A DNA stretch of 64,000 bases from Mycolicibacterium llatzerense. Its GTDB lineage: Bacteria > Actinomycetota > Actinomycetes > Mycobacteriales > Mycobacteriaceae. Positions 1 through 9,079 of the stretch are shown here, piece by piece. Position numbers and translations under genes: made by a program. Within the stretch, counting starts at the first letter, position 1; each line of letters opens with the position of its first letter. The notes beneath the pieces were generated by a model. It was not told the origin of the DNA, did no database searches, and worked only from the letters and a program-made list of their open reading frames with translations. The DNA lies in contig NZ_JXST01000020.1 in the NCBI RefSeq assembly GCF_000878195.1, forward strand, positions 1-64,000, in the 5' to 3' direction.

Positions 1-97
1 GGTTGGGGCTCGGGCTCGGGCTGGGCCGGGGACCGGGGCGCGGCGGACCGGGCCGAGGAGTCGGTTTGGGGGTGTTGCCGGGTTCGGTGGTGGTCAT
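1..97 (-). CDS. DUF349 domain protein, N-terminal fragment only
   Basis: Reading leftwards from ATG at 97 gives MTTTEPGNTPKPTPRPG followed by a Pro/Arg/Ser-rich run that leaves the window. An AGGAG lies 7 nt before this ATG, which favours it over the in-frame ATG at 112. A Pro-rich N-terminus immediately upstream of, and divergent from, the LigB-like/miaA/dapF/hflX run is what I remember for the mycobacterial DUF349 protein (Rv2731 position in M. tuberculosis). The DUF349 domain itself is outside the window, so the identity rests on the low-complexity leader and synteny. Confidence 0.55.
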   Translation of the reverse strand, partial: MTTTEPGNTPKPTPRPGPPRPGPRPSPSPSPN

Positions 98-227
98 ATT
101 CGTGCTCCTCATGCCCGCGCGCAGGGTGACCCACGCTTCTGCCGCGCGACGCGGCGCCGTCATCTGGTACTCGCACGCTATTCAAACAGGTCGACGCGCC
201 GTCTGCGCAGGCGTTTGCCGGACTCGT

Positions 228-233
228 TAGCGT
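228..233 (+). promoter_or_regulatory. candidate -10 (TAGCGT) for a leaderless transcript
   Basis: TAGCGT lies 6 nt before the GTG start at 240, and no Shine-Dalgarno precedes that GTG. This geometry is typical of leaderless mycobacterial transcripts. No convincing -35 was found. Confidence 0.4.
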
Positions 234-239
234 GGACGC

Positions 240-935
240 GTGCGTAGCGCCGGCCTGACACATATCGCGATCGTCCCGTCGGCTCCCGTTTTGGTGCCTG
301 AGCTGGCCTCCGGCGCCGCCGTCGAACTGGCCGGCCTGACGGCCGCGGTGCGGTCTGCCGCGCAGATCCTGCCGTCACGTTGGGTGGCGGTCGGCGTCGG
401 TCCGCAGGGCGCCCACGTGCCCGCTGACGCGGTCGGCAGCTTCGCCGGATACGGCGCCGACGTCCGGGTGATGCTCGCACCCGACGCGACCGGCGAGCCG
501 CGGCCACTGCCGTTGTGCGCGCTGATCGCCGGCTGGCTGCGGGGGAGCGTCAGCCCGGCAGCATCGGTCGACGTGCGGGTGCTCGCCGACGATCTGGCGC
601 CGGAGGCAGCGCTGAAGCGCGGCCGTGCGCTGCGTGACGAGTTGGACGCTGCGACCGATCCGGTGGGGGTGCTGGTCGTCGCCGATGGCGCGAACACCCT
701 GACCGCCGCGGCGCCCGGCGGCTTCGACCCCGATTCGGTTGCGCGCCAAGCGCACTGGGACGACGCACTGGCCACCGGCGATGTGGCCGCGATCACCGGG
801 CTGTCGGGCGTGCTGGGCCGGGTGGCCTATCAGGCGCTCGCCGGGCTGGCCGGCGCGGACCCGAAGGCGACCGAGCTGTACCGCGGCGCGCCCTACGGCG
901 TCGGTTACTTCGTCGGCACCTGGGTGCCCGCGTGA
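240..935 (+). CDS. LigB-like (class III extradiol dioxygenase fold) conserved protein
   Basis: A 231-residue cytoplasmic protein with no signal peptide. The N-terminus ([15 protein letters not shown]) and the [10 protein letters not shown] segment followed by APGG near residue 150 resemble LigB-type extradiol dioxygenase-fold proteins. The substrate is unknown and metal ligands cannot be assigned safely. The GTG start is preceded by TAGCGT at 6 nt, fitting a leaderless mRNA. Its stop overlaps the miaA GTG by 4 bp (GTGA), so it is translationally coupled to miaA. Corresponds by position to Rv2728c of M. tuberculosis (from memory). Confidence 0.8.
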   Translation: MRSAGLTHIAIVPSAPVLVPELASGAAVELAGLTAAVRSAAQILPSRWVAVGVGPQGAHVPADAVGSFAGYGADVRVMLAPDATGEPRPLPLCALIAGWLRGSVSPAASVDVRVLADDLAPEAALKRGRALRDELDAATDPVGVLVVADGANTLTAAAPGGFDPDSVARQAHWDDALATGDVAAITGLSGVLGRVAYQALAGLAGADPKATELYRGAPYGVGYFVGTWVPA

Positions 936-1846
936 GGCCCATCGCGGTCGTCGGGCCCACCGGCACCGGCAAGTCGGCCCTGGCGCTGGATCTGGCCGAA
1001 CAGTTGGGCGGCGAGATCGTGAACGCCGACGCCATGCAGCTCTACCGGGGCATGGACATCGGCACCGCCAAACTGACGGTGCCCGAGCGGCGCGGCATCG
1101 TCCATCACCAGCTCGACGTGCTCGAGGTCACCGACATCGCGACCGTCGCGAACTACCAGGCGGCCGCGGCGGCCGACATCGAGGCCATCGCCGCGCGCGG
1201 CGCCGTGCCGGTGATCGTCGGCGGGTCGATGATGTACATCCAGTCGCTGCTCGACGAGTGGTCGTTCCCGGCGACCGACCCGACGGTGCGGGCCCGGTGG
1301 GAGGGCCGGCTGGCCGAGATCGGTGTCACGGCCCTGCACGGCGAGTTGGCGCGGGTCGATCCCGACGCCGCCGCGTCGATCCTGAACACCGACGGCCGGC
1401 GGATCGTGCGGGCATTGGAGGTCGTCGAGATCACCGGCCGGCCGTTCGCGGCGTCGGCGCCGCAGATCGGCGCCCCGCGCTGGGACACCCTCATCGTCGG
1501 ATTGGATTGGGACACAGAGATTCTCGACGACCGGCTGCAGCGCCGCACCGACCTGATGTTCGCCTCCGGGCTGGTCGACGAGGTGGTGGCCCTGCAGGCC
1601 CGCGGCCTGCGCGACGGGGTGACAGCGGCCCGGGCCCTCGGCTACGCGCAGGTGCTCACCGCGCTGGACGCCGGCGGCAACGAGGCCGCGATGGCCGAGG
1701 CGCAGGAGCGGACGTTCATCGGCACGCGCCGCTATGTCCGCCGGCAGCGGTCCTGGTTCCGCCGCGATCACCGCATCACCTGGCTGGCGGGCGACGCCGA
1801 CGGGAACGCGGCCGAAGTCGCGCGGATCTGGCGCCACGTACGCTGA
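932..1846 (+). CDS. miaA: tRNA dimethylallyltransferase MiaA
   Basis: 304 residues, normal for the family. Transfers the dimethylallyl group from DMAPP to N6 of A37 in tRNAs reading UNN codons. The P-loop GPTGTGKS is at residues 8-15. Further MiaA landmarks are the [15 protein letters not shown] segment near residue 31, [12 protein letters not shown] near 97, and the C-terminal [18 protein letters not shown] basic stretch. The GTG start overlaps the preceding stop; dapF begins 4 bp after the stop, so this is a tight operon. dxs, which feeds isoprenoid precursors, lies at 40.4 kb. Confidence 0.97.
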   Translation: MRPIAVVGPTGTGKSALALDLAEQLGGEIVNADAMQLYRGMDIGTAKLTVPERRGIVHHQLDVLEVTDIATVANYQAAAAADIEAIAARGAVPVIVGGSMMYIQSLLDEWSFPATDPTVRARWEGRLAEIGVTALHGELARVDPDAAASILNTDGRRIVRALEVVEITGRPFAASAPQIGAPRWDTLIVGLDWDTEILDDRLQRRTDLMFASGLVDEVVALQARGLRDGVTAARALGYAQVLTALDAGGNEAAMAEAQERTFIGTRRYVRRQRSWFRRDHRITWLAGDADGNAAEVARIWRHVR

Positions 1847-1850
1847 GGGT

Positions 1851-2741
1851 GTGCGGTTTTCCAAAGGGCATGGCACTCAGAACGACTTCGTGGTGCTGCC
1901 CGACATAGAGGCACAGCTGCCGATCAGTTCCGCCATTGTCGCCGCGCTGTGTGACCGGCGCCGCGGACTGGGGGCCGACGGCCTGCTGCGCGTGACGAAG
2001 GCCGGGGCGGCGCAGAACGCCGGCGTGTTCGACCAGCTTCCCGACGGGGTCGCCGCCGACGACTGGTACATGGACTACCGCAACGCCGACGGCTCCATCG
2101 CGCAGATGTGCGGCAACGGCGTCCGCGTCTTCGCGCATTACCTGCGGGCGTCCGGTCTGGAGCATCGCAACGAATTCGTCGTCGGCTCGCTGGCCGGGCC
2201 GCGGCCGGTGGTGCTGCACGCCGCCGACGCGGTCAACGCCGAGGTCACCGTCGAGATGGGCAAGGCCCGTTCGTTCGGCCACGGCAAGGCGGTCGTCGCC
2301 GGACGCACCTTCGACGGCCTGGCCGTCGACGTCGGCAACCCGCACCTGGCCTGTGTCGACCCGTCGCTGAACGTGGCCGGCCTGAACGCGCTGGATGTCG
2401 CGGCCCCGGTGTCCTTCGACGCCGAGCAGTTCCCCGAGGGCGTCAACGTCGAGATCCTGACCGCGCCGGTCGAGGGCTTGGTGGCGATGCGGGTGCACGA
2501 GCGCGGGGTCGGCGAAACCCGTTCCTGTGGAACCGGAACGGTGGCCGCGACGCTCGCGGCGCTGAACCACACCGGCGCCGACACCGGAAGTCTGCGGGTG
2601 GTGATTCCCGGGGGCGAGGTCAGCGTGACCATCACCGAGAGCACCAGTTTCCTGCGCGGGCCGTCGGTGTTGTTGGCGCACGGAGAACTGGCCGCCGAGT
2701 GGTGGCATGAGAATGAAGGAAATTCAGATGCGGCCCGCTGA
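1851..2741 (+). CDS. dapF: diaminopimelate epimerase DapF
   Basis: 296 residues from the GTG at 1851 ([18 protein letters not shown]), the canonical DapF N-terminus; longer upstream readings run into miaA and are rejected. Interconverts LL- and meso-diaminopimelate for lysine and peptidoglycan. Both catalytic cysteines are present, in MCGNG (about C87) and ETRSCGTGT (about C226), with the conserved DYRNADG and EGVNVEI segments. It starts 4 bp after miaA, so co-transcription and probably coupled translation are expected. Confidence 0.97.
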   Translation: MRFSKGHGTQNDFVVLPDIEAQLPISSAIVAALCDRRRGLGADGLLRVTKAGAAQNAGVFDQLPDGVAADDWYMDYRNADGSIAQMCGNGVRVFAHYLRASGLEHRNEFVVGSLAGPRPVVLHAADAVNAEVTVEMGKARSFGHGKAVVAGRTFDGLAVDVGNPHLACVDPSLNVAGLNALDVAAPVSFDAEQFPEGVNVEILTAPVEGLVAMRVHERGVGETRSCGTGTVAATLAALNHTGADTGSLRVVIPGGEVSVTITESTSFLRGPSVLLAHGELAAEWWHENEGNSDAAR

Positions 2742-2768
2742 CTTTGCGGGCACCATCGATAACTACTT

Positions 2769-4181
2769 ATGACTTATCCTTTTGATCCCGACAACACCCC
2801 TAGCGTCGGTGAACTGGCGCTCGAAGATCGTGCGGCACTGCGCCGCGTCGCCGGCCTGTCGACCGAACTGGCCGACATCTCCGAAGTCGAATACCGCCAG
2901 CTGCGCCTCGAACGCGTGGTGCTGGTCGGCGTGTGGACCGACGGGACGTCGGCCGACGCCGACAACAGCCTGGCCGAGCTGGCCGCCCTCGCCGAGACAG
3001 CGGGCTCCGAGGTGCTCGAAGGCCTGATCCAGCGCCGCAACAAACCGGACGCCTCGACCTACATCGGCTCCGGGAAGGCCCTGGAGCTGCGCGAGACCGT
3101 GCTCGCCACCGGCGCCGACACCGTCATCTGCGACGGTGAACTGAGCCCCGCCCAGCTGAACTCGCTGGAAAAAGTGGTGAAGGTCAAGGTCATCGACCGG
3201 ACCGCGCTGATCCTCGACATCTTCGCCCAGCACGCCACCAGCCGTGAGGGCAAGGCTCAGGTGTCGCTGGCCCAGATGGAGTACATGCTGCCGCGGCTGC
3301 GTGGTTGGGGTGAGTCGATGTCCCGGCAGGCCGGTGGTCGCGCCGGTGGTGCCGGCGGCGGTGTGGGTACCCGTGGCCCGGGTGAAACGAAGATCGAGAC
3401 CGACCGGCGACGGATCCGCGAGCGCATGTCGAAGCTGCGCCGCGAGATCAAGGACATGAAGAAGATTCGCGACACCCAGCGGCACAGTCGCCGGGCCAGC
3501 GACGCCCCGTCGGTCGCGATCGTCGGCTACACCAACGCCGGCAAATCCAGCCTGCTCAACGCGCTCACCGGCGCCGGGGTGCTGGTGCAGAACGCCCTGT
3601 TCGCCACCCTCGAACCCACCACACGCCGTGGCCAGTTGGACGACGGCCGGCCCTTCACCCTGACCGACACCGTCGGGTTCGTGCGGCACCTGCCGACCCA
3701 GCTGGTCGAGGCGTTCCGCTCGACGCTGGAGGAGGTCGTCGACGCCGACCTGCTGGTGCACGTCGTCGACGGCGCCGACGCCGATCCGCTGGCGCAGATC
3801 AACGCGGTGCGCAAGGTCGTGGGCGAGGTGGTGGCCGAATATGACGTCGCGGCACCGCGAGAGTTGTTGGTGGTCAACAAGATCGACGCCGCCGGCGATC
3901 TTGCGCTGGCCCATCTTCGGCGGGCCCTGCCGGATGCGGTGTTCGTCTCGGCCCACACCGGTGAGGGTCTGGACCGGCTGCGGCTGCGCATGTGCGAACT
4001 GGTCGAGCCGACCGACGCCGCCGTCGACGTGACCATTCCCTACGACCGGGGCGACCTCGTCGCCCGCGTCCACGCGGAAGGCCGCGTCGAGGCCACCGAG
4101 CACACCGCCGACGGCACCCGGATCAAAGGCTGGGTACCGATGGCGCTGGCCGCCAGCCTCGGCGAGTTCGTCACCGCCTGA
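2769..4181 (+). CDS. hflX: GTPase HflX
   Basis: 470 residues. HflX is a ribosome-associated GTPase that splits stalled 70S ribosomes in stress. The N-terminal HflX domain contains RRNKPDASTYIGSGKA and CDGELSPAQLNSLE. A glycine-rich linker RAGGAGGGVGTRGPGETK is followed by a basic coiled segment, then a G domain with P-loop GYTNAGKSSLLNAL near residue 255, DTVGFVRHLP and NKID. The start ATG is 27 bp after dapF and lacks a clear Shine-Dalgarno. The stop lies 1 bp from the stop of the convergent PE-PPE gene. Confidence 0.97.
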   Translation: MTYPFDPDNTPSVGELALEDRAALRRVAGLSTELADISEVEYRQLRLERVVLVGVWTDGTSADADNSLAELAALAETAGSEVLEGLIQRRNKPDASTYIGSGKALELRETVLATGADTVICDGELSPAQLNSLEKVVKVKVIDRTALILDIFAQHATSREGKAQVSLAQMEYMLPRLRGWGESMSRQAGGRAGGAGGGVGTRGPGETKIETDRRRIRERMSKLRREIKDMKKIRDTQRHSRRASDAPSVAIVGYTNAGKSSLLNALTGAGVLVQNALFATLEPTTRRGQLDDGRPFTLTDTVGFVRHLPTQLVEAFRSTLEEVVDADLLVHVVDGADADPLAQINAVRKVVGEVVAEYDVAAPRELLVVNKIDAAGDLALAHLRRALPDAVFVSAHTGEGLDRLRLRMCELVEPTDAAVDVTIPYDRGDLVARVHAEGRVEATEHTADGTRIKGWVPMALAASLGEFVTA

Positions 4182-4182
4182 G

Positions 4183-5787
4183 TCAGGCGGCAGCCTTCGC
4201 CGGCTTCTCGGCCTTCTCGGCGGCGGCCTTCGCCGGCTTGGGCGCCTTGGGGGTCTGGGTCTTCTTGTCCTTCTTCGGCTTCTTGGCCTTGTCGGTCGCC
4301 GTGGTCTGACCGTCCTTGGCCGGGCCGCCCTTGGTGGTCGAATCGGTGCCGGGCTTCGGATCCTGCTTCGGGTCGGTGGTGTCGGTGGTCTTCGGGTCGG
4401 TGACCTTGGTGTCCGGGGTCTTGGTGTCGGGCGTCTTGGTGTCGGGCGTCTTGACGTCCGGGGTCTTGGTGTCGGGGTCCTTGGCCTCGGCGCCCTTCGG
4501 ATCCGTCGTGTCCGTGGTCGACAGCTTCGGGGTCGTCACGGGCGCGAGCTTGGTGTCACCGGTCGGGGTGGCGGACACCGCCTTGGGCGTGCTCGACACG
4601 TTCCGGGCCGCGACCGTCGTCGGGGCCGGCACGGGTGTCGCGGCGATCGGCAGCTGCACCTTGCCGCCGGTGATGTCGCTGACCGCGGCCTTGACGCCCT
4701 CACCCGCGGCGTTGATCAGGTCCACCGTCAGCGTGATCGGGTTGATCAGCGGGATCAACCGGAACGGCGCCGGGACGCCGGGGCTCAGGCTGCGGTCGTA
4801 GCCGGTGTCGATGAGTACCCGCAGCACCGGGGCGACCAGGTCGACGATCGGCTTGATGATGAAGCTGGTGTGGGTGAAGCCGCCGAATTCCAGGAACGGC
4901 CGGACGATCGGCAGGGTCTTGGTCGGGATGGTGATGTAGGTGGTGTCGCCGTACACGGTCTGGTTCTTCGGGTCGGTGAGGGCCGCGTTCAGCTCGGCGG
5001 GCGTGTATTCGAGGTCGGGAATCTCTCCGACGTCGCTGTTGGCGTTCGGCGCCAGGTAAGTGCCGTGGGTGTACCAGAATCCGGCGATGGCGTTGAGGTC
5101 GGCGAGCAGGTTGATCGGGTACAGCGGGAAGTCGGAGACGCCGTCGTACTCGAACGCGATGTCGGTGGTCTTGATGCCGGTGTTGGTGGGTGCGGGCAGG
5201 CCGAACGTCACGTCCAGGATCGGCACGGTGCCGAGGAAGGCCAGCCGTTCGAACAGTCCGCCGTTGGGCCGGTTGGTGTTGCCGATCATGACGAACGCCA
5301 GTGCGTCCTTCTGGGCCTGGGTCAGACCGCCCAGGGTGGCCTTCTCTCGGCTGACGATGTTGCCGCCCTGTGAGTAGCCGAAGATGATGACGGGGTTGGC
5401 CGGCGTCGCGGTGGGCAATGCGGCGGTCAGGGCGGTGTCCAGGTGGGCGATGCCCTCACCAGTCGAGACGTTCCACTTGGCGCCGGACAGGCCACCCCAG
5501 CCGGGGAGTGGGATCGGCCAGAACTGGGCGGGATAGTTGATGCCGGTCAGCGTGCAGCTCGGCTGTGTGCACAACGGGTTGAACGGCGCGATGTAGTAGT
5601 TGTCCGCGTTCTGCATGTAGCCCGCCACGATGTTGGCGTTGGGTGTGCCGGTGCCCGGGACGATCAGCGCGGTCGCGGCGAGCGTGAACGCGGCCGTCAC
5701 CATCGACACCACGCCCAGCAGAACCGTGCTCAGCACCGTCAGCATCACGGCCACCGCTGCGGGGATGGTGCGTCCGAAAGTGCGCAT
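4183..5787 (-). CDS. secreted PE-PPE-domain serine esterase with Lys/Pro/Thr-rich tail
   Basis: 534 residues. The N-terminus has a long hydrophobic signal or anchor (about residues 8-45). It is followed by a PE-PPE (PF08237-like) alpha/beta hydrolase core: PGTGTPNAN, FNPLCTQPSCTL, a GYSQG nucleophile elbow near residue 158, and a conserved Asp/His-containing second half. No PE or PPE N-terminal domain is present. After about residue 380 the chain becomes low complexity: TPD(T/V)K repeats, then a Lys/Ala/Pro tail ending KPAKAAA. AAAGGGGGCGAGG precedes the ATG. Likely an exported lipase or esterase of the envelope; the polycationic tail may bind wall or host polyanions (inference). Confidence 0.85.
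   Translation of the reverse strand: MRTFGRTIPAAVAVMLTVLSTVLLGVVSMVTAAFTLAATALIVPGTGTPNANIVAGYMQNADNYYIAPFNPLCTQPSCTLTGINYPAQFWPIPLPGWGGLSGAKWNVSTGEGIAHLDTALTAALPTATPANPVIIFGYSQGGNIVSREKATLGGLTQAQKDALAFVMIGNTNRPNGGLFERLAFLGTVPILDVTFGLPAPTNTGIKTTDIAFEYDGVSDFPLYPINLLADLNAIAGFWYTHGTYLAPNANSDVGEIPDLEYTPAELNAALTDPKNQTVYGDTTYITIPTKTLPIVRPFLEFGGFTHTSFIIKPIVDLVAPVLRVLIDTGYDRSLSPGVPAPFRLIPLINPITLTVDLINAAGEGVKAAVSDITGGKVQLPIAATPVPAPTTVAARNVSSTPKAVSATPTGDTKLAPVTTPKLSTTDTTDPKGAEAKDPDTKTPDVKTPDTKTPDTKTPDTKVTDPKTTDTTDPKQDPKPGTDSTTKGGPAKDGQTTATDKAKKPKKDKKTQTPKAPKPAKAAAEKAEKPAKAAA
4369..4500 (-). repeat. tandem TPDTK/TPDVK-coding repeats
   Basis: Imperfect 12-18 bp direct repeats (units like gtgtcgggcgtcttg on the + strand) encode Thr-Pro-Asp-(Thr/Val)-Lys repeats in the C-terminal tail of the PE-PPE protein. 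Such repeats may vary in copy number between strains. Confidence 0.7.
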
Positions 5788-6196
5788 CCTCGCCCCCTTT
5801 CGGACGTCGCCGACCCCGATAATCGGCTCCTGTTTCGCATCGTCGCACTGCGACCGGACCGGTACCCGGCGTTTGCCGAAAATTTGTCGGGTGTGTCGAT
5901 TTTTGCCTGCTCGGCGCTCCGATGGTGGTGGGTGAAATCACACCATCGCGATACCTCTTGCGGGGCAAGGTCTTTCGATCCTGGGACGGCCGAATGGGGT
6001 GCGGTGGTCAGCGATACGCCCTGTTCGGCACTAAGCTTTGACCAACATCAGCTGCGCATCCATGCAGGACACGCCCGCTGATCACGTCGTGGAACGGCTG
6101 AGAGCCTTCAGTTCCCTCTGCACCAGCATTTCTCGCGGCGACCGATACTGCCGCCGGCATTGTCGACCTACCGTGCCGGAAAGGCTGTCTTTATCC
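5788..6196. other. 409-bp intergenic region, promoters and long leader of the DEAD-box helicase gene
   Basis: No convincing gene is seen. The left end holds the ribosome-binding site of the PE-PPE gene (minus strand). On the plus strand TAAGCT at 6032-6037 could be a -10, which would give the helicase mRNA a leader of about 150 nt. A reading frame from 6038 continues into the helicase but its composition is unlike the protein, so it is treated as untranslated. Confidence 0.45.
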
Positions 6197-7576
6197 ATGT
6201 CTGAAGAACAATCGTCGTCGTTCGCTGAACTCGGCGTCCCCGAGGCGCTCGTCGCCTCCCTCGCCGGCCGCGGCATCGCCGCGCCGTTCCCGATCCAGGT
6301 CAGCACCCTGCCCGACACTTTGGCCGGCCGGGACGTCCTCGGCCGCGGCCGCACGGGCAGTGGCAAGACCCTGGCCTTCTCCATTCCGCTGGTATCGCGG
6401 CTGAGCGGCGTCTCGCGGCGTCCGTCGCGTCCCACCGGTCTGGTGCTGGCCCCGACCCGCGAGCTGGCCTCCCAGATCGCCGCGACCGTCGAGCCGCTGG
6501 CCAGCGCCTTCGGTCTGAAGGTGACCACCATCTTCGGTGGCGTCTCGCAGAACCGCCAGGTCGACGCGTTGCGCGGCGGCGTGGACATCGTCATCGCGTG
6601 CCCGGGCCGCCTCGAAGATCTCATGAAGCAGAAGCTGGTCACCTTGGACGCCGTCCAGGTCACCGTCCTGGACGAGGCCGACCACATGGCCGACCTGGGC
6701 TTCCTGCCCGGCGTCACCCGCATTCTGGCGGCGACCCCGTCCGGCGGGCAGCGCATGCTGTTCTCCGCGACCCTGGACAACGGCGTCGACAAGCTGGTCC
6801 GTCGCTTCCTGTCCAACCCGATCACCCACTCGGTCGACGAGATCGACGCGCCGCCGCCGGCCATGACCCACCACGTGTTCCACGTCTCGGGTGCCGCAGA
6901 GAAGAACGCTCTGGTGCAGCGGCTGGCGTCCGGCACCGGCCGGCGCATCCTGTTCATGCGCACCAAGCACCAGGCCCGCAAGCTGGCCCGGCAGCTCACC
7001 GAAGCCGGTGTGCCGTCGGTCGACCTGCACGGCAACCTGTCCCAGCCGGCGCGTGACCGCAACCTCGCAGCGTTCAGCGCTGGAGAGGCGCGGGTGCTCG
7101 TCGCCACCGACATCGCGGCCCGTGGCGTGCACGTCGACGAGGTCGAGCTCGTGGTCCACGTCGACCCGCCGGCCGAGCACAAGGCCTACCTGCACCGCTC
7201 GGGACGTACCGCCCGCGCCGGCAGCGCCGGTGACGTCGTCACCGTCGTGCTGCCGGAGCAGCGCAAGGACGCCCAGCAGCTGCTGCGCAAGGCCGGCATC
7301 ACGGCCCGGCCGCAGGAAGTCGTGGCCGATTCGGCGCCGGTGCAGGCCCTGGTCGGCGAGATCGCGCCGTACCGCGCGCCGGCACCCAAGGAAGCTCCCG
7401 CACCCCGCGGCGGCAACCGGCCGGCCAAGACCGCGACCGCGGGTCAGGCGCAGCGTCGCCGCCGCAGTTCGGGCGGTCTGCAGGCCCCCGGGCGCGCCCA
7501 GTCGCAGTCGGGTCGTACCCAGTCGGGACGGTCGCAGTCGGGTCGTTCGCAGTCGGGACGTTCGCAGTCCCGATAG
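6197..7576 (+). CDS. DEAD/DEAH-box RNA helicase (RhlE/DeaD type)
   Basis: 459 residues from ATG 6197 (MSEEQSSSFAELGVPEALV); the in-frame upstream extension to 6038 is rejected because family similarity starts here. ATP-dependent RNA unwinding. Q motif region FPIQVSTLP, Walker A GRTGSGKT, PTRELASQ, Walker B as DEAD in LDEADHMADLG, SAT in FSATL, and the C-terminal helicase motifs ATDIAARGVH and HRSGRTAR. The C-terminus is a basic tail ending in SQSGR-type repeats (from about residue 430), likely RNA-binding and disordered. A strong hairpin follows. A roughly 150-nt leader suggests post-transcriptional control, as in other helicase genes (inference). Confidence 0.95.
   Translation: MSEEQSSSFAELGVPEALVASLAGRGIAAPFPIQVSTLPDTLAGRDVLGRGRTGSGKTLAFSIPLVSRLSGVSRRPSRPTGLVLAPTRELASQIAATVEPLASAFGLKVTTIFGGVSQNRQVDALRGGVDIVIACPGRLEDLMKQKLVTLDAVQVTVLDEADHMADLGFLPGVTRILAATPSGGQRMLFSATLDNGVDKLVRRFLSNPITHSVDEIDAPPPAMTHHVFHVSGAAEKNALVQRLASGTGRRILFMRTKHQARKLARQLTEAGVPSVDLHGNLSQPARDRNLAAFSAGEARVLVATDIAARGVHVDEVELVVHVDPPAEHKAYLHRSGRTARAGSAGDVVTVVLPEQRKDAQQLLRKAGITARPQEVVADSAPVQALVGEIAPYRAPAPKEAPAPRGGNRPAKTATAGQAQRRRRSSGGLQAPGRAQSQSGRTQSGRSQSGRSQSGRSQSR
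7492..7576 (+). repeat. 15-bp tandem repeats coding QSGRS
   Basis: About five copies of a cagtcgggtcgt/cagtcgggacgt unit encode a Gln-Ser-Gly-Arg-(Ser/Thr) repeat at the C-terminus of the helicase. RG-rich tails of this kind commonly contact RNA. Copy number may vary by slippage. Confidence 0.75.
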
Positions 7577-7651
7577 TCGTACGACGATCAAGCGGCGAGG
7601 TACGAGCCGCGCTGAGGAGTGCGGCCATTCGGCCTAGCCGCACCTACCCAG

Positions 7652-7678
7652 CCACACCCGGCGGCGCGCCGGGTGTGG
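7652..7678 (+). terminator. strong hairpin after the helicase gene
   Basis: A 12-bp perfect stem (CCACACCCGGCG / CGCCGGGTGTGG) with a 3-nt loop, 75 bp after the helicase stop. There is no U-tract, which is common for mycobacterial terminators. Confidence 0.65.
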
Positions 7679-7705
7679 TCCCCCTCACAACCAACCGCCC
7701 GGTTG

Positions 7706-7730
7706 GGATAAGTTGTTGCCAAACTTATCC
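7706..7730. promoter_or_regulatory. perfect inverted repeat upstream of the acyl-CoA dehydrogenase gene
   Basis: GGATAAGTT (7706-7714), 7-nt spacer, AACTTATCC (7722-7730). It lies 17 bp before the start codon and just ahead of the GGAGG site, a good position for a repressor operator. It does not match the KstR or KstR2 half-sites that I know. Confidence 0.6.
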
Positions 7731-7747
7731 AGTACCGGAGGTCTCGC

Positions 7748-8905
7748 ATGGGTGTCATCAAGTACGACCGCACGTTGTTCGAACCCGAGCACGAACTGTT
7801 CCGGGAGTCGTACCGCGCGTTCCTGGACCGGCACGCCGAGCCCTACCGCGAGGAATGGGAGAAGGCCAAGATCGTCGACCGCGAGGTCTGGCGCGAGGCC
7901 GGTAAACAGGGCTTTCTGGGTATGGCAGTGCCGGAGGAATACGGCGGCGGTGGCAACCCGGACTTCCGCTACAACGTCATCGTCAGCGAGGAAACCGCGG
8001 CGGGACGGCACAGCGGTCTGGGTTTCACGTTGCAGAACGACGTCATCGCGCCGTACCTGCTGGAGTTGGCCAACGAGGAGCAGAAGCAGCGCTGGTTGCC
8101 CGGGTTCTGCACCGGCGAACTGATCTGTGCCATCGCCATGACCGAGCCGGGCACCGGCAGTGACCTGCAGGGCATCAAGACCCGCGCGGTCAAAGACGGC
8201 GATCACTACGTGCTCAACGGCTCGAAGACGTTCATCACCAACGGCATTCACGCCGACCTTGTGATCGTGGTGGCCTGCACCGACCCCGACAAGGGCGCGC
8301 AGGGCTTCAGCCTGCTGATGGTCGAGCGCGACATGGCGGGCTTCGAACGCGGCCGTCATCTCGACAAGATCGGCCTCGACGCGCAGGACACCGCGGAATT
8401 GTCGTTCACCGACGTCAGAGTTCCGGCCGAGAACTTGCTCGGGGTGGAGGGCATGGGATTCGTCTACCTGATGCAGAACCTGCCTCAGGAGCGCATTTCC
8501 ATCGCGGTGATGGCGGCCGCCGCCATGGAGTCCGTGCTGGAATCGACATTGCAATACGCCAAGGAGCGTAAAGCGTTCGGCAAGCCGATCGGCAGCTTCC
8601 AGAACAGTCGATTCGTGTTGGCCGAACTGGCGACCGAGGCCACTGCGGTCCGAATCATGGTCGACGAGTTCATTCGCCTGCATCTCGATCGAAAGCTCAC
8701 AATCGACCAGGCGGCGATGGCCAAATGGTATTCGACGGAGGCGCAGGTCCGCCTGGTCGACCGGTGTCTGCAGCTGCACGGCGGCTACGGCTATATGCGT
8801 GAATATCCCATTGCGCGGGCATTCCTGGACTCGCGGATCCAGACCATCTACGGCGGCACCACCGAGATCATGAAGGAGATCATCGGCCGCGGATTGGGCG
8901 TTTAA
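7748..8905 (+). CDS. fadE20: acyl-CoA dehydrogenase (FadE20-like)
   Basis: 385 residues, full length for the family. FAD-dependent alpha,beta-dehydrogenation of acyl-CoA in beta-oxidation. Signature segments are CAIAMTEPGTGSDLQGIKT near residue 130, the NGSKTFITNG substrate/FAD segment, and the C-terminal QLHGGYGYMREYPIARAFLDSR with IYGGTTEIMKEIIGR. GGAGG is 6 nt before the ATG. It is a single-gene unit between a hairpin and an LGFP gene, preceded by a perfect palindrome that may be its operator. The symbol follows the M. tuberculosis synteny; the chain-length specificity is not readable. Confidence 0.9.
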   Translation: MGVIKYDRTLFEPEHELFRESYRAFLDRHAEPYREEWEKAKIVDREVWREAGKQGFLGMAVPEEYGGGGNPDFRYNVIVSEETAAGRHSGLGFTLQNDVIAPYLLELANEEQKQRWLPGFCTGELICAIAMTEPGTGSDLQGIKTRAVKDGDHYVLNGSKTFITNGIHADLVIVVACTDPDKGAQGFSLLMVERDMAGFERGRHLDKIGLDAQDTAELSFTDVRVPAENLLGVEGMGFVYLMQNLPQERISIAVMAAAAMESVLESTLQYAKERKAFGKPIGSFQNSRFVLAELATEATAVRIMVDEFIRLHLDRKLTIDQAAMAKWYSTEAQVRLVDRCLQLHGGYGYMREYPIARAFLDSRIQTIYGGTTEIMKEIIGRGLGV

Positions 8906-9011
8906 CGAATTGCGGATGCGAATTTATTCGCATAACGAACCGCGACACACTAGGCAGATAACGCCGGATATCCCGCACGATGGGCATGAACTGAAGCAAA
9001 GTTGACAGAAT

Positions 9012-9027
9012 CTCTCGATCACGAGAG
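9012..9027. promoter_or_regulatory. small inverted repeat next to a TTGACA element
   Basis: CTCTCG ATCA CGAGAG at 9012-9027, directly after TTGACA at 9002-9007. No good -10 lies 17 bp downstream, so this may be an activator or repressor site in the 53-78 bp upstream of the LGFP gene. Confidence 0.35.
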
Positions 9028-9079
9028 TTTGTCTGACGGAATTTGTATCCGGAGTTTTGCCAACCGCGGGAGGAATTCG

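Noticed and set aside
3..230. Gly/Arg-rich reading frame on the plus strand
   Set aside because: It is the complement of the Pro-rich start of the DUF349 gene, which has a ribosome-binding site; the plus-strand frame has none.
1734..1850. Upstream extension of dapF
   Set aside because: It overlaps miaA in another frame; DapF homology begins exactly at GTG 1851.
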